From assembly GCF_000003815.2 (NCBI RefSeq), contig NC_049979.1, positions 2,026,996 through 2,090,995 of the forward strand: DNA of 64,000 bases, read 5' to 3'. Of the stretch, positions 11,319-25,063 are shown one piece after another (the stretch's first letter is position 1; every line of letters starts with the position of its first letter). Below the pieces are notes generated by a model. It had not been told where the DNA came from. It made no database searches and saw only the letters and a list, made by a program, of their open reading frames with translations. The stretch comes from Branchiostoma floridae. Taxonomy: Eukaryota > Chordata > Leptocardii > Amphioxiformes > Branchiostomatidae. The position numbers and the translations under genes were made by a program.

Positions 11319-12375
11319 CAAATATCAGGCCCCATTGACGACCAAGGCTTCAGCCTGGTCTGAAATCGGAATCTGTCACTTATTTAAACGTGGCCCGTGA
11401 GTTTTTAAGGCAAATTTAGAAAGCGCATACCCTAAGGTATTCAATACAAGTGTTAAATCTTACGGGCCGGATTTAATTAATGAACTATTGCTGTAGGCGA
11501 CGATCCAGCCGCCGATTCAAAATTAGAGAAAACATAGCATTCTATTCAGACTCCCATTCGAAGAAACCAAACAATTCCTGCTCATTCGTCCTTTAAAAGC
11601 TAGAACGGATATTAAGAACTGCTGTTTATTGTCTATTACTATACTACCCAATGTATGTATATAGAAATATAGATAATACCAGAAAGTATCATATTAACGA
11701 TTAAAGGGCCAGATTTAATTAATGATCTATAAGGGAATCAACCAATAGGAAACACGCAAGCAAAGGGGCGCGAAAATCGGCTTTCATACGGCTTCTAGAG
11801 CAAACTGCTACTTATCTAAACGTGGCCCGTGAACTTTTAAGACGAATTGAGATAGCGTATATCATAACGTATTCAAAACAAGTGTCAAATCTTACGGGCC
11901 GGATTTAATTAATGAACTAGACCGTAATTAACTAATAGGAAATGCACAAGCAAGGGCGCTAAAGTCGGCTTTCATACGGCTTCTAGAGCAAAGAAAGTAA
12001 AACTGTCTAATTTCCTTTAAAAGCATAAATGGAAATAAAGAACTACTGGACATTGTCTATTGCCACGCAATATATGTATATATATAAACATTAATAATAA
12101 CAGAAAGTATTTTATCAACGATTAAAGCACAAATGTAGGCCTAATCGGCGACCGACTTCAACCTGGTCTGACATCAGCTGTCGGCTTCTAGAGCAATCTG
12201 TTACTTATCTAAACGCGGCCCGTGAACTTTGAAGACGAATTTAGATAGCGTATACAATAACGTATTTAATACAAGTATGAAATCTTACGGGCCGGATTTA
12301 ATTAATGAACTACAGTGGAATTTACTAACAATGCGAGGAAATGCGCAAGCAAAGGAGGGCCGAGGGCTAAAATCG

Positions 12376-13105
12376 TCATAGCAGTAGCAGCCCGTACGGC
12401 TGGGCTTTTTTTATGGCAAGACAAGGTGTATTCACAAGAGCCAAGGTCGTAAGGTCAAGGTCTATAAATAATTTGTCTTCAAAAGCATCATTATAGTCCA
12501 AAAAATGCCTGTTTACGGACGGCCATAGAAATCTAACAGTCTTGTGAGAATGTAATTTTGATATTTTTATCTGATATAAAATACATCGCAGTAAGAGTGA
12601 ATAGTATAGTGGCATATAATTCAAGTCCGTCCTGCTATATGTTTTTCGAGCGACTTTGAAACACACAGGACACGCATTGCCCATTCTGCCCACAACTCTG
12701 GGGAGTTTTGTCTCAGCAAGATCCAATTTCCTCTGACTGTCACAACACAACGTCAGACGTACTGAGTTGGAGATGTCTTTCAAGTTTCTAATTCAGTTGC
12801 ATGAATCCATGGTAAAGACCCCACACCTAATACCTAACTCATAACTGTAATGATATTGCTATATATGTTCGCCAACTAGGCATTCAGCTAATGAATTCTT
12901 TCTAATAAATAAGTCTATCTGTCTGTCACATCTGGCGACCACCCAACCCTCTCCAATGTCGCAGCAGGGGACAGTTGTCAAAGGGGAGGTTAGAAACACT
13001 GGGCGTGTAATTGGCTATTTACACGCCAATAACCAATAGCCATGGTGAGTTATCACAAACCTGCCGGAACGACTTCCAGTCATGAAGGCCTTTCGGCCGG
13101 TCAAG
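12376..13105 (-). mobile_element. Insertion of unknown type at the orientation switch
   Basis: Unique DNA separates reversed block C from forward block D. A minus-strand frame (12376-12783, 135 residues) contains NACPVCFKVARKTYSR, a CxxC pair without a recognisable family. Further right, AATAAATAAG near 12903 is followed by CTGTCACATCTGGCGACCACCC; an LTR end followed by a tRNA primer site would look like this, but I could not find the partner LTR, so this remains a weak guess. Confidence 0.35.
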
Positions 13106-13221
13106 GGATTCTTAGGATGCTAAGTTTTGTCTAATCACGAATCGGCGGCTAAATCGTCGCCTACAACTATAGTTCATTAATTAAGTCCGACCCAAAAGAT
13201 TAGATACTTTTATCAAATACG

Positions 13222-16200
13222 TTAGGATATGCGCTTTGTAAATTCGTCTTGGGTAGTAATAGACAATAAACAGCAGTTCTTGATATCCGTTCTAGCTTTT
13301 AAAGGAAATGAGCAGGAATTGTTTGGTTTCTTCGAATGGGCGTCTGAATAGAATGCTATGTTTTCTCTAATTTTGAATCGGCGGCTGGATCGTCGCCTAC
13401 AGCAATAGTTCATTAATTAAATCCGGCCCGTAAGATTTAAAACTTGTATTGAATACCTTAGGGTATGCGCTTTCTAAATTTGCCTTAAAAATTCACGGGC
13501 CACGTTTAAATAAGTGACAGATTCCGATTTCAGACCAGGCTGAAGCCTTGGTCGTCAATGGGGCCTGATATTTGTGTTTAATCGTTGACATAATACTTTC
13601 TGTTATTACTTATGTTTATATAACCATATATTGGGTAGTAATAGACAATATTCAGCAGTTATTGATATTTTTTCAAGATTTTCAACGAAATGAGGATTTT
13701 TTTGGCTTTCTTCGAATGGGCGTCTGAATGGGATGCTATGTTTTGTCTAATTACGAATCGGCGGCTAGCCTATGATCGTCGCCTACAACTATTGTTCATT
13801 AGTTAAATCCGGCCCGTAAGATTTGACACTTGTTTTGAATACCTTAGGGTATACGCTATCTAGATTCATCTTAAAAATTCACAGGCCACGTTTGGATAAG
13901 TAGCAGTTTGTTGTAGAAGTCCTATAAAAGCCGATTTTAGCGCCCCTTTGCTTGCGTATTTCCTATTGGATAATTCCCTTGTAGATCATAAATTAAATCC
14001 CGCCCGTAAGATTTGACACTTGTTTTGAATAAGTTAGGGTATANNNNNNNNNNNNNNNNNNNNNNNNNNNNNNNNNNNNNNNNNNNNNNNNNNNNNNNNN
14101 NNNNNNNNNNNNNNNNNNNNNNNNNNNNNNNNNNNNNNNNNNNNNNNNNNNNNNNNNNNNNNNNNNNNNNNNNNNNNNNNNNNNNNNNNNNNNNNNNNNN
14201 NNNNNNNNNNNNNNNNNNNNNNNNNNNNNNNNNNNNNNNNNNNNNNNNNNNNNNNNNNNNNNNNNNNNNNNNNNNNNNAGTAGCAGTTTGCTCTAGAAGC
14301 CGCATGAAAGCCGATTTTAGCGCCCCTTTGCTTGCGTATTTCCTATTGGTTAATTCCCTTGTAGATCATTAGTTAAATCCGGCCCGTAAGATTTGACACT
14401 TGTATTGAGTACCTTAGAGTATACGCTATCTAAATTCATCTTAAAAATTCACGGGCCACGTTTAGATAAGTAGCAGTTTGCTCTAGAAGTCGTATGAAAG
14501 CCGACTTTAGCGCCCTTGCTTGTGCATTTCCTATTAGTTAATTACGGTCTAGTTCATCAATTAAATCCGGCCCGTTAGATTTGACACATGAATTGAATAC
14601 GTTATGATATACGCTATCTCAATTCGTCTTAAAAGTTCACGGGCCACGTTTAGATAAGTAGCAGTTTGCTCTAGAAACCGTATGAAAGCCGACTTTAGCG
14701 CCCCTTTGCTTGCGCATTTCCTATTGGTTAATTCCCTTGTAGATCATTAATTAAATCCGGCCCGTAAGATTTGACACTTGTTTTGAATACCTTAGAGTAT
14801 ACGCTATCTAAATTCATCTTAAAAATTCACGGGCCACGTTTAGATAGGTAGCAGTTTGCTCTAGAAGTCCTATAAAAGTCGACTTTAGCGCCCTTGCTTG
14901 TGCATTTCCTATTAGTTAATTACGGCCTAGTTCATAAATTAAATCCGGCCCGCAAGATTTGACACTAGAATTGAATACGTTATGATATACGCTATCTCAA
15001 TTCGTCTTAAAAGTTCACGGGCCACGTTTAGATAAGTAGCAGTTTGCTCTAGAAGTCGTATGAAAGACGACTTTAGCGCCCTTGCTTGTGCATTTCCTAT
15101 TAGTTAATTACGGTCTAGTTCATTAATTAAATCCGGCCTGTAAGATTTGACACTTGTTTTGAATACGTTATGATATACGCTATCTCAATTCGTCTTAAAA
15201 GTTCACGGGCCACGTTTAGATAAGTAGCAGTTTGCTCTAGAAGCCGTATGAAAGCCGATTTTAGCGCCCCTTTGCTTGCGTGTTTCCTATTGGTTAATTC
15301 CCTTATAGATCATTAATTAAATCTGGCCCTTTAATCGTTAATATAATACTTTCTGGTATTATCTATATTTCTATCTACATACATTGGGTAGTATAGTAAT
15401 AGACAATAAACAGCAGTTCTTGATATCCGTTCTAGCTTTTAAAGGAAATGAGCAGGAATTGTTTGGTTTCTTCGAATGGGAGTCTGAATAGAATGCTATG
15501 TTTTCTCTAATTTTGAATCGGCGGCTGGATCGTCGCCTACAGCAATAGTTCATTAATTAAATCCGGCCCGTAAGATTTAACACTTGTATTGAATACCTTA
15601 GGGTATGCGCTTTCTAAATTTGCCTTAAAAATTCACGGGCCACGTTTAAATAAGTGACAGATTCCGATTTCAGACCAGGCTGAAGCCTTGGTCGTCAATG
15701 GGGCCTGATATTTGTGTTTAATCGTTGACATAATACTTTCTGTTATTACTTATGTTTATATAACCATATATTGGGTAGTAATAGACAATATTCAGCAGTT
15801 ATTGATATATTTTTCGAGATTTTCAACGAAATCAGGATTTTTTTTGCTTTCTTCGAATGGGCGTCTGAATGGGATGCTATGTTTTGTCTAATAACGAATC
15901 GGCGGCTAGCCTATGATCGTCACCTACAACTATTGTTCATTAGTTAAATCCGGCCCGTAAGATTTAACACTTGTATTGAATACCTTAGGGTATACGCTAT
16001 CTAGATTCATCTTAAAAATTCACGGGCCACGTTTGGATAAGTAGCAGTTTGCTCTAGAAGTCCTATAAAGGCCGATTTTAGCGCCCCTTGCCTGTGCATT
16101 TCCTATTAGTTAATTACGGTCTAGTTCATTAATTAAATCCGGCCCGTAAGATTTGACACTTGTATTAAATACGTTGGGGTATACGCTATCTCAATTCGTC

Positions 16201-19200
16201 TTAAAAGTTCACGGGCCACGTTTAGATAAGTAGCAGTTTGCTCTAGAAGCCGTATGAAAGCCGATTTTAGCGCCCCTTTGCTTGCGTGTTTACTATTGGT
16301 TAATTCCCTTGTAGATCATTAATTAAATCCGGCCCGTAAGATTTGACACTTGTATTGAATACCTTAGAGTATACGCTATCTAAATTCATCTTTAAAATTC
16401 ACGGGCCACGTTTAGATAAGTAGCAGTTTGCTCTAGAAGTCGTATGAAAGCCGACTTTAGCGCCCTTGCTTGTGCATTTCCTATTAGTTAATTACGGTCT
16501 AGTTCATTATTTAAATCCGGCCCGTAAGATTTGACACTTGTATTGAATATGTTGGGGTATACGCTATCTTAATTCGTCTTAAAAGTTCACGGGCCACGTT
16601 AAGATAAGTAGCAGTTTGCTCTAGAAGCCGTATAATAGCCGATTTCAGCGCCCCTTTGCTTGCGTATTTCCTATTAGTTAATTCCCTTGTAGTTCATTAA
16701 TTAAATCCGGCCCGTAAAATTTGACACTTGTATTGAATACGTTATGATATACGCTGCCTACATTCGTATTAAAAGTGCACGGGCCACGTTTAGATAAGTA
16801 GCAGTTTGCTCTAGAAGTCGTAAGAAAGCCGACTTTAGCGCCCTTGCTTGTCGTTTCCTATTAGTTAATTACTGTCTAGTTCATTAATTAAATCCGGCCC
16901 GTAAGATTTGACACTTGAATTGAATACGTTATGATATACGCTATCTCAATTCGTCTTAAAAGTTCACGGGCCACGTTTAGATAAGTAGCAGTTTGCTCTA
17001 GAATCCGTTGACTGCCGACTTTAGCGCCCCTTTGCTTGCGCATTTCCTATTGGTTAATTCCCTTGTAGATCATTAATTAAATCCGGCCCGTAAGATTTGA
17101 CACTTGTTTTGAATACCTTAGAGTATACGCTATCTAAATTCATCTTAAAAATTCACGGGCCACGTTTAGATAAGTAGCAGTTTGCTCTAGAAGTCGTATG
17201 AAAGCCGACTTTAGCGCCCTTGCTTGTGCATTTCCTATTAGTTAATTACGGTCTAGTTCATAAATTAAATCCGGCCCGTAAGATTTGACACTAGAATTGA
17301 ATACGTTATGATATACGCTATCTCAATTCGTCTTAAAAGTTCACGGNNNNNNNNNNNNNNNNNNNNNNNNNNNNNNNNNNNNNNNNNNNNNNNNNNNNNN
17401 NNNNNNNNNNNNNNNNNNNNNNNNNNNNNNNNNNNNNNNNNNNNNNNNNNNNNNNNAAATCCGGCCCGTAAAATTTGACACTTGTATTGAATACGTTATG
17501 ATATACGCTGCCTACATTCGTCTTCAAAGTTCACGGGCCACGTTTAGATAAGTAGCAGTTTGCTCTAGAAGCCGTATGAAAGCCGATTTTAGCGCCCCTT
17601 TGCTTGCGCATTTCCTATTGGTTAATTCCCTTGTAGATCATTAATTAAATCTGGCCATTCAATCGTTAATATAATACTTTCTGGTATTATCTATATTTCT
17701 ATATACATACATTTGGTAGTATAGTAATAGACAATAAACAGCAGTTCTTGATATCCGTTCTAGCTTTTAAAGGAAATGAGCAGGAATTGTTTGGTTTCTT
17801 CGAATGGGAGTTTGAATAGAATGCTATGTTTTCTCTAATTTTGAATCGGCGGCTGGATCGTCGCCTACAGCAATAGTTCATTAATTAAATCCGGCCCGTA
17901 AGATTTAACACTTGTATTGAATACCTTAGGGTATGCGCTTTCTAAATTTGCCTTAAAAACTCACGGGCCACGTTAAGATAAGTGACAGATTCCGATTTCA
18001 GACCAGGCTGAAGCCTTGGTCGTCAATGGGGCCTGATATTTGTGTTAAATCGTTGACATAATACTTTCTGTTATTACCTATGTTTATATAACCATATATT
18101 GGGTAGTAATAGACAATATTCAGCAGTTATTGATATTTTTTGCAAGATTTTCAAGGAAATGAGGATTTTTTGTGCTTTCTTCGAATGGGCGTCTGAATGG
18201 GATGCTATGTTTTGTCTAATAACGAATCGGCGGCTAGCCTATGATCGTCGCCTACAACTATTGTTCATTAGTTAAATCCGGCCCGTAAGATTTAACACTT
18301 GTATTGAATACCTTAGGGTATACGCTATCTAGATTCATCTTAAAAATTCACGGGCCACGTTTGGATAAGTAGCAGTTTGTTCTAGAAGTCCTATAAAAGC
18401 CGATTTTAGCGCCCCTTGCCTGTGCATTTGCTATTAGTTAATTACGGTCTAGTTCATTAATTAAATCCGGCCCGTAAGATTTGACACTTGTATTGAATAC
18501 GTTGGGGTATATGCTATCTCAATTCGTCTTACAAGTTCACGGGCAACGTTTGGATAAGTAGCACTTTGCTCTAGAAGCCGTATGGCAGCCTATTTTAGCA
18601 CCCATTCGCTTGCGTACTTCCTATCAGTTAATTCCCCTCTAGTCCATTAATTAAATCCGGCCCGTTAAATTTGATACTTGTATTGAATACGCTATGATGT
18701 ACGCTATCTTAATTCGTCTTCAAAGTTCACGGGCCACGTTTAGATAAGTAGCAGTTTGCTCTAGAAGCCGTATGAAAGCCGATTTTAGCGCCCCTTTGCT
18801 TGCGTGTTTCCTATTGGTTAATTCCCTTGTAGATCATTAATTAAATCCGGCCCGTAAGATTTGACACTTGTATTGAATACGTTATGGTATACGCTATCTG
18901 AATTCGTCTTAAAAGTTCACGGGCCACGTTTAGATAAGTAGCAGTTTGCTCTAGAAGCCGTATAATAGCCGATTTCAGCGCCCCTTTGCTTGCGTATTTC
19001 CTATTAGTTAATTCCCTTGTAGTTCATTAATTAAATCCGGCCCGTAAAATTTGACACTTGTATTGAATACGTTATGATATACGCTGCCTACATTCGTCTT
19101 CAAAGTTCACGGGCCACGTTTAGCTAAGTAGCAGTTTGCTCTAGAAGCCGTATGAAAGCCGATTTTAGCGCCCATTTTCTTGCGTGTTTCCTATTGGTTA

Positions 19201-22200
19201 ATTCCTTGTAGATCATTAATTAAATCCGGCCCGTAAGATTTGACACTTGTATTGAATACCCTAGAGTATACGCTATCTAAATTTATCTTAAAAATTCACG
19301 GGCCACGTTTAGATAAGTAGCAGTTTGCTCTAGAAGTCGTATGAAAGCCGACTTTAGCGCCCTTGCTTGTGCATTTCCTATTAGTTAATTACGGTCTAGT
19401 TCATTAATGAAATCCGGCCCGTTAGATTTGACACTTGAATTGAATACGTTATGATATACGCTATCTCAATTCGTCTTAAAAGTTCACGAGCCACGTTTAG
19501 ATAAGTAGCAGTTTGCTCTAGAAGCCGTATGAAAGCCGATTTTAGCGCCCCTTTGCTTGCGTATTTCCTATTGGTTAATTCCCTTGTAGATCATTAATTA
19601 AATCCGGCCCGTAAGATTTGACACTTGTTTTGAATACCTTAGAATTTACGCTATCTAAATTCATCTTAAAAATTCACGGGCCACGTTTAGATAAGTAGCA
19701 GTTTGCTCTAGAAGCCGTATGAAAGCCGATTTTAGCGCCCCTTTGCTTGCGTGTTTCCTATTGGCTAATTCCCTTGTAGATCATTGATTAAATCCGGCCC
19801 GTACGATTTGACACTTGTATTGAATACCGTAGAGTATACGCTTTCTAAATTCATCTTAAAAATTCACGGGCCACGTTTAGATAAGTAGCAGTTTGCTCTA
19901 GAAGTCGTATGAAAGCCGACTTTAGCGCCCTGGCTTGTGCATTTCCTATTAGTTAATCACGGTCTAGTTCATTAATTAAATCCGGCCCGTTAGATTTGAT
20001 ACTTGTATTGAATACGTTGTGATATACGCTATCTCAATTCGTCTTAAAATTTCTCGGGCCACGTTTAGATAAGTAGCAGTTTGCTCTAGAAGCCGTATGA
20101 AAGCCGATTTTAGCGCCCCTTTGCTTGCGCATTTCCTATTGGTTAATTCCCTTGTAGATCATTAATTAAATCTGGCCCTTCAATCGTTAATATAATACTT
20201 TCTGGTATTATCTATATTTCTATATACATACATTGGGTAGTATAGTAATAGACAATAAACAGCAGTTCTTGATATCCGTTCTAGCTTTTAAAGGAAATGA
20301 GCAGGAATGGTTTGGTTTCTTCGAATGGGAGTCTGAATAGAATGCTATGTTTTCTCTAATTTTGAATCGGCGGCTGGATCGTCGCCTACAGCAATAGTTC
20401 ATTAATTAAATCCGGCCCGTAAGATTTAACACTTGTATTGAATACCTTAGGGTATGCGCTTTCTAAATTTGCCTTAAAAACTCACGGGCCACGTTTAGAT
20501 AAGTGACAGATTCCGATTTCAGACCAGGCTGAAGCCTTGGTCGTCAATGGGGCCTGATATTTGTGTTTAATCGTTGACATAATACTTTCTGTTATTACAT
20601 ATGTTTATATAACCATATATTGGGTAGTAATAGACAATATTCAGCAGTTATTGATATTTTTTGCAAGATTTTCAACGAAATGAGGATTTTTTTGCTTTCT
20701 TCGAATGGGCGTCTGAATGGGATGCTATGTTTTGTCTAATAACGAATCGGCGGCTAGCCTATGATCGTCGCCTACAACTATTGTTCATTAGTTAAATCCG
20801 GCCCGTAAGATTTGACACTTGTTTTGAATACCTTAGAGTATACGCTATCTAAATTCATCTTAAAAATTCACGGGCCACGTTTAGATATAAGTAGCAGTTT
20901 GCTCTAGAAGCCGTATGAAAGCCGATTTTAGCGCCCCTTTGCTTGCGTATTTCCTATTGGTTAATTCCCTTGTAGATCATAAATTAAATCCGGCCCGTAA
21001 GATTTGACACTTGTTTTGAATAAGTTAGGGTATACGCTATCTTAATTCATATTACAAGTTCACGGGCAACGTTTGGATAAGTAGCACTTTGCTCTAGAAG
21101 CCGTATGGCAGCCTATTTTAGCACCCATTCGCTTGCGTACTTCCTATCAGTTAATTCCCCTCTAGTCCATTAATTAAATCCGGCCCGTTAAATTTGATAC
21201 TTGTATTGAATACGCTATGATGTACGCTATCTTAATTCGTCTTCAAAGTTCACGGGCCACGTTTAGATAAGTAGCAGTTTGCTCTAGAAGCCGTATGAAA
21301 GCCGACTTTAGCGCCCCTTTGCTTGCGTATTTCCTATTGGTTAATTCCCTTGTAGATCATTAGTTAAATCCGGCCCGTAAGATTTGACACTTGTATTGAA
21401 TACCTTAGAGTATACGCTATCTAAATTCATCTTAAAAATTCACGGGCCACGTTTAGATAAGTAGCAGTTTGCTCTAGAATCCGTATGAAAGCCGATTTTA
21501 GCGCCCCTTTGCTTGCGTATTTCCTATTGGTTAATTCCCTTGTAGATCATTAATTAAATCCGGCCCGTAAGATTTGACACTTGTTTTGAATACCTTAGAG
21601 TATACGCTATCTAAATTCATCTTAAAAATTCACGGGCCACGTTTAGATAAGTAGCAGTTTGCTCTAGAAGTCGTATGAAAGCCGACTTTAGCGCCCTTGC
21701 TTGTGCATTTCCTATTAGTTAATTACGGTCTAGTTCATAAATTAAATCCGGCCCGTAAGATTTGACACTAGAATTGAATACGTTATGATATACGCTATCT
21801 CAATTCGTCTTAAAAGTTCACGGGCCACGTTTAGATAAGTAGTAGTTGCTCTAGAAGCCGTATAATAGCCGATTTCAGCGCCCCTTTGCTTGCGTATTTC
21901 CTATTAGTTAATTCCCTTGTAGTTCATTAATTAAATCCGGCCCGTAAAATTTGACACTTGTATTGAATACGTTATGATATACGCTGCCTACATTCGTCTT
22001 CAAAGTTCACGGGCCACGTTTAGATAAGTAGCAGTTTGCTCTAGAAGCCGTATGAAAGCCGATTTTAGCGCCCCTTTGCTTGCGCATTTCCTATTGGTTA
22101 ATTCCCTTGTAGATCATTAATTAAATCTGGCCATTCAATCGTTAATATAATACTTTCTGGTATTATCTATATTTCTATATACATACATTGGGTAGTATAG

Positions 22201-22760
22201 TAATAGACAATAAACAGCAGTTCTTGATATCCGTTCTAGCTTTTAAAGGAAATGAGCAGGAATTGTTTGGTTTCTTCGAATGGGAGTTTGAATAGAATGC
22301 TATGTTTTCTCTAATTTTGAATCGGCGGCTGGATCGTCGCCTACAGCAATAGTTCATTAATTAAATCCGGCCCGTAAGATTTAACACTTGTATTGAATAC
22401 CTTAGGGTATGCGCTTTCTAAATTTGCCTTAAAAACTCACGGGCCACGTTAAGATAAGTGACAGATTCCGATTTCAGACCAGGCTGAAGCCTTGGTCGTC
22501 AATGGGGCCTGATATTTGTGTTAAATCGTTGACATAATACTTTCTGTTATTACCTATGTTTATATAACCATATATTGGGTAGTAATAGACAATATTCAGC
22601 AGTTATTGATATTTTTTGCAAGATTTTCAAGGAAATGAGGATTTTTTGTGCTTTCTTCGAATGGGCGTCTGAATGGGATGCTATGTTTTGTCTAATAACG
22701 AATCGGCGGCTAGCCTATGATCGTCGCCTACAACTATTGTTCATTAGTTAAATCCGGCCC
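13222..22760 (+). repeat. Composite modules repeated every 2.0-2.5 kb in block D
   Basis: A module pair of about 630 bp occurs at about 13246-13830, 15340-15960, 17660-18290, 20180-20810 and 22130-22760. Its first half has ACAATAAACAGCAGTTCTTG and GAATCGGCGGCTGGATCGTC; its second half begins AGACCAGGCTGAAGCCTTGG and ends near CTACAACTATTGTTC. Seven to ten 190-bp monomers separate successive pairs. The identical 60-codon frames starting MNYCCRRRSSRRFKIREN in each copy are repeat artefacts. Confidence 0.85.
17457..19483 (+). repeat. 2-kb segment duplicated at 21934-23958
   Basis: From AAATCCGGCCCGTAAAATTT to near CTCAATTCGTCTTAAAA this stretch matches 21934-23958 at a constant offset of 4475-4476 bp with only isolated differences (for example ATTTGGTAG against ATTGGGTAG near 17709/22185). 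The match ends abruptly where one copy reads GTTCACGAGCC and the other TTTCTCGGGCC. Confidence 0.8.
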
Positions 22761-24780
22761 GTAAAATTTAACACTTGTATTGAATACCTTAGGGTATACG
22801 CTATCTAGATTCATCTTAAAAATTCACGGGCCACGTTTGGATAAGTAGCAGTTTGTTCTAGAAGTCCTATAAAAGCCGATTTTAGCGCCCCTTGCCTGTG
22901 CATTTGCTATTAGTTAATTACGGTCTAGTTCATTAATTAAATCCGGCCCGTAAGATTTGACACTTGTATTGAATACGTTGGGGTATATGCTATCTCAATT
23001 CGTCTTACAAGTTCACGGGCAACGTTTGGATAAGTAGCACTTTGCTCTAGAAGCCGTATGGCAGCCTATTTTAGCACCCATTCGCTTGCGTACTTCCTAT
23101 CAGTTAATTCCCCTCTAGTCCATTAATTAAATCCGGCCCGTTAAATTTGATACTTGTATTGAATACGCTATGATGTACGCTATCTTAATTCGTCTTCAAA
23201 GTTCACGGGCCACGTTTAGATAAGTAGCAGTTTGCTCTAGAAGCCGTATGAAAGCCGATTTTAGCGCCCCTTTGCTTGCGTGTTTCCTATTGGTTAATTC
23301 CCTTGTAGATCATTAATTAAATCCGGCCCGTAAGATTTGACACTTGTATTGAATACGTTATGGTATACGCTATCTGAATTCGTCTTAAAAGTTCACGGGC
23401 CACGTTTAGATAAGTAGCAGTTTGCTCTAGAAGCCGTATAATAGCCGATTTCAGCGCCCCTTTGCTTGCGTATTTCCTATTAGTTAATTCCCTTGTAGTT
23501 CATTAATTAAATCCGGCCCGTAAAATTTGACACTTGTATTGAATACGTTATGATATACGCTGCCTACATTCGTCTTAAAAGTTCACGGGCCACGTTTAGC
23601 TAAGTAGCAGTTTGCTCTAGAAGCCGTATGAAAGCCGATTTTAGCGCCCATTTTCTTGCGTGTTTCCTATTGGTTAATTCCTTGTAGATCATTAATTAAA
23701 TCCGGCCCGTAAGATTTGACACTTGTATTGAATACCCTAGAGTATACGCTATCTAAATTTATCTTAAAAATTCACGGGCCACGTTTAGATAAGTAGCAGT
23801 TTGCTCTAGAAGTCGTATGAAAGCCGACTTTAGCGCCCTTGCTTGTGCATTTCCTATTAGTTAATTACGGTCTAGTTCATTAATGAAATCCGGCCCGTTA
23901 GATTTGACACTTGAATTGAATACGTTATGATATACGCTATCTCAATTCGTCTTAAAATTTCTCGGGCCACGTTTAGATAAGTAGCAGTTTGCTCTAGAAG
24001 CCGTATGAAAGCCGATTTTAGCGCCCCTTTGCTTGCATATTTCCTGTTGGTTAATTTCCTTGTAGATCATTAATTAAATCCGGCCCGTAAGATTTGACAC
24101 TTGTTTTGAATAAGTTAGGGTATTCGCTATCTTAATTCGTCTTACAAGTTCACGGGCAACGTTTGGATAAGTAGCACTTTGCTCTAGAAGCCGTATGGCA
24201 GCCTATTTTAGCACCCATTCGCTTGCGTACTTCCTATCAGTTAATTCCCCTCTAGTCCATTAATTAAATCCGGCCCGTTAAATTTGATACTTGTATTGAA
24301 TACGTTATGATGTACGCTATCTTAATTCGTCTTCAAAGTTCACGGGCCACGTTTAGATAAGTAGCAGTTTGCTCTAGAAGCAGTATGAAAGCCGATTTTA
24401 GCGCCCCTTTGCTTGCGTGTTTCCTATTGGTTAATTCCCTTGTAGATCATTAATTAAATCCGGCCCGTAAGATTTGACACTTGTATTGAATACGTTATGG
24501 TATACGCTATCTGAATTCGTCTTAAAAGGTCACTGGCCACGTTTAGATAAGTAGCAGTTTGCTATAGATCCGTATGAAAGCCGATTTTAGCGCCCCTTTG
24601 CTTGCATATTTCGTGTTAGTTAATTACGCTCTAGTTTATTAATTAAATCTGGCTCGTAATATTTGATACTTGTATTGAATACCTAAGGGTATACGCTATC
24701 TTAATTCGTCTTACGAGTTCACGGGCCACGTTTAGATAAGTAGCAGTTTGCTCTAGAAGAAGTGTGGCAGCTAACGTTAG

Positions 24781-25063
24781 ACCAAGCTGAAGACAGTGGC
24801 TGCTGATTGGGCCTATTATTTGCGCTTAATCGTTGCTTTCCTACTTTTTGTTATAATTTATGTTTATATTTGCCTATATTGGTTGGTAATAGACAATATC
24901 CAGCTGTGCTTGATATTTATTTAAGCTTTTAACGGAAATTAGGAATTTTTAGTTTCTTCGAATGGGGGTCTGAATCGGATGCTATGTTTTGTCTAATGAC
25001 GAATCGGCGGCCCAATCGGCGGCTACGAATCGGCGGCCCAATCGGCGGCCAACTTCAGCCTGG
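24781..25063 (+). repeat. Right end module of the satellite element
   Basis: It repeats 3331-3630 almost base for base, from ACCAAGCTGAAGACAGTGG to CTTCAGCCTGGT. Sequence after 25063 is unrelated to the satellite, so this is the true edge of the repetitive domain. Confidence 0.85.

Larger units (their letters stand above)
10021..12375 (-). repeat. 190-bp satellite, reversed block C with longer modules
   Basis: Reversed monomers alternate with longer modules. 10221-10461 plus 11319-11400 is an inverted copy of the ACCAGGCTGAAG module, split by a LINE. 11500-11710 is an inverted copy of the CAATAAACAGCAGTTC module also seen at 15340, 17660, 20180 and 22130. 11990-12180 is a more diverged variant of the end module. 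The orientation matches block B and opposes block D. Confidence 0.85.
13106..24780 (+). repeat. 190-bp satellite, forward block D
   Basis: The largest block: roughly fifty monomers in forward orientation, broken by N runs at 14044-14278 and 17347-17456 and by five composite modules. Monomer variants recur in groups (for example GGCAGCCTATTTTAGCACCC, TATAATAGCCGATTTCAGC, CTTGCTTGTGCATTTCC). That marks a higher-order arrangement rather than independent monomer spread. No gene is visible. Confidence 0.92.
3702..25063. mobile_element. Putative 21.4-kb foldback-type DNA element (composite)
   Basis: The same end module occurs inverted at both extremes (ACCAGGCTGAAG from 3702; CTTCAGCCTGGT at 25063). 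Inside, 190-bp repeats run in reverse orientation from 4006 to 5815 and from 10021 to 12375, and in forward orientation from 13106 to 24780. The centre at 5816-10020 differs and contains two other satellites and a unique core. Long inverted arms made of tandem repeats are known from Foldback and Galileo elements of Drosophila and TU elements of sea urchins; applying that analogy here is inference. I found no convincing target duplication at the outer ends. The alternative is a satellite domain seeded with many copies of a small inverted-repeat element. Confidence 0.45.

Noticed and set aside
13222-22357. Repeated 60-codon frames starting MNYCCRRRSSRRFK
   Set aside because: Identical short frames in every copy of a satellite module, with no start context or domain.
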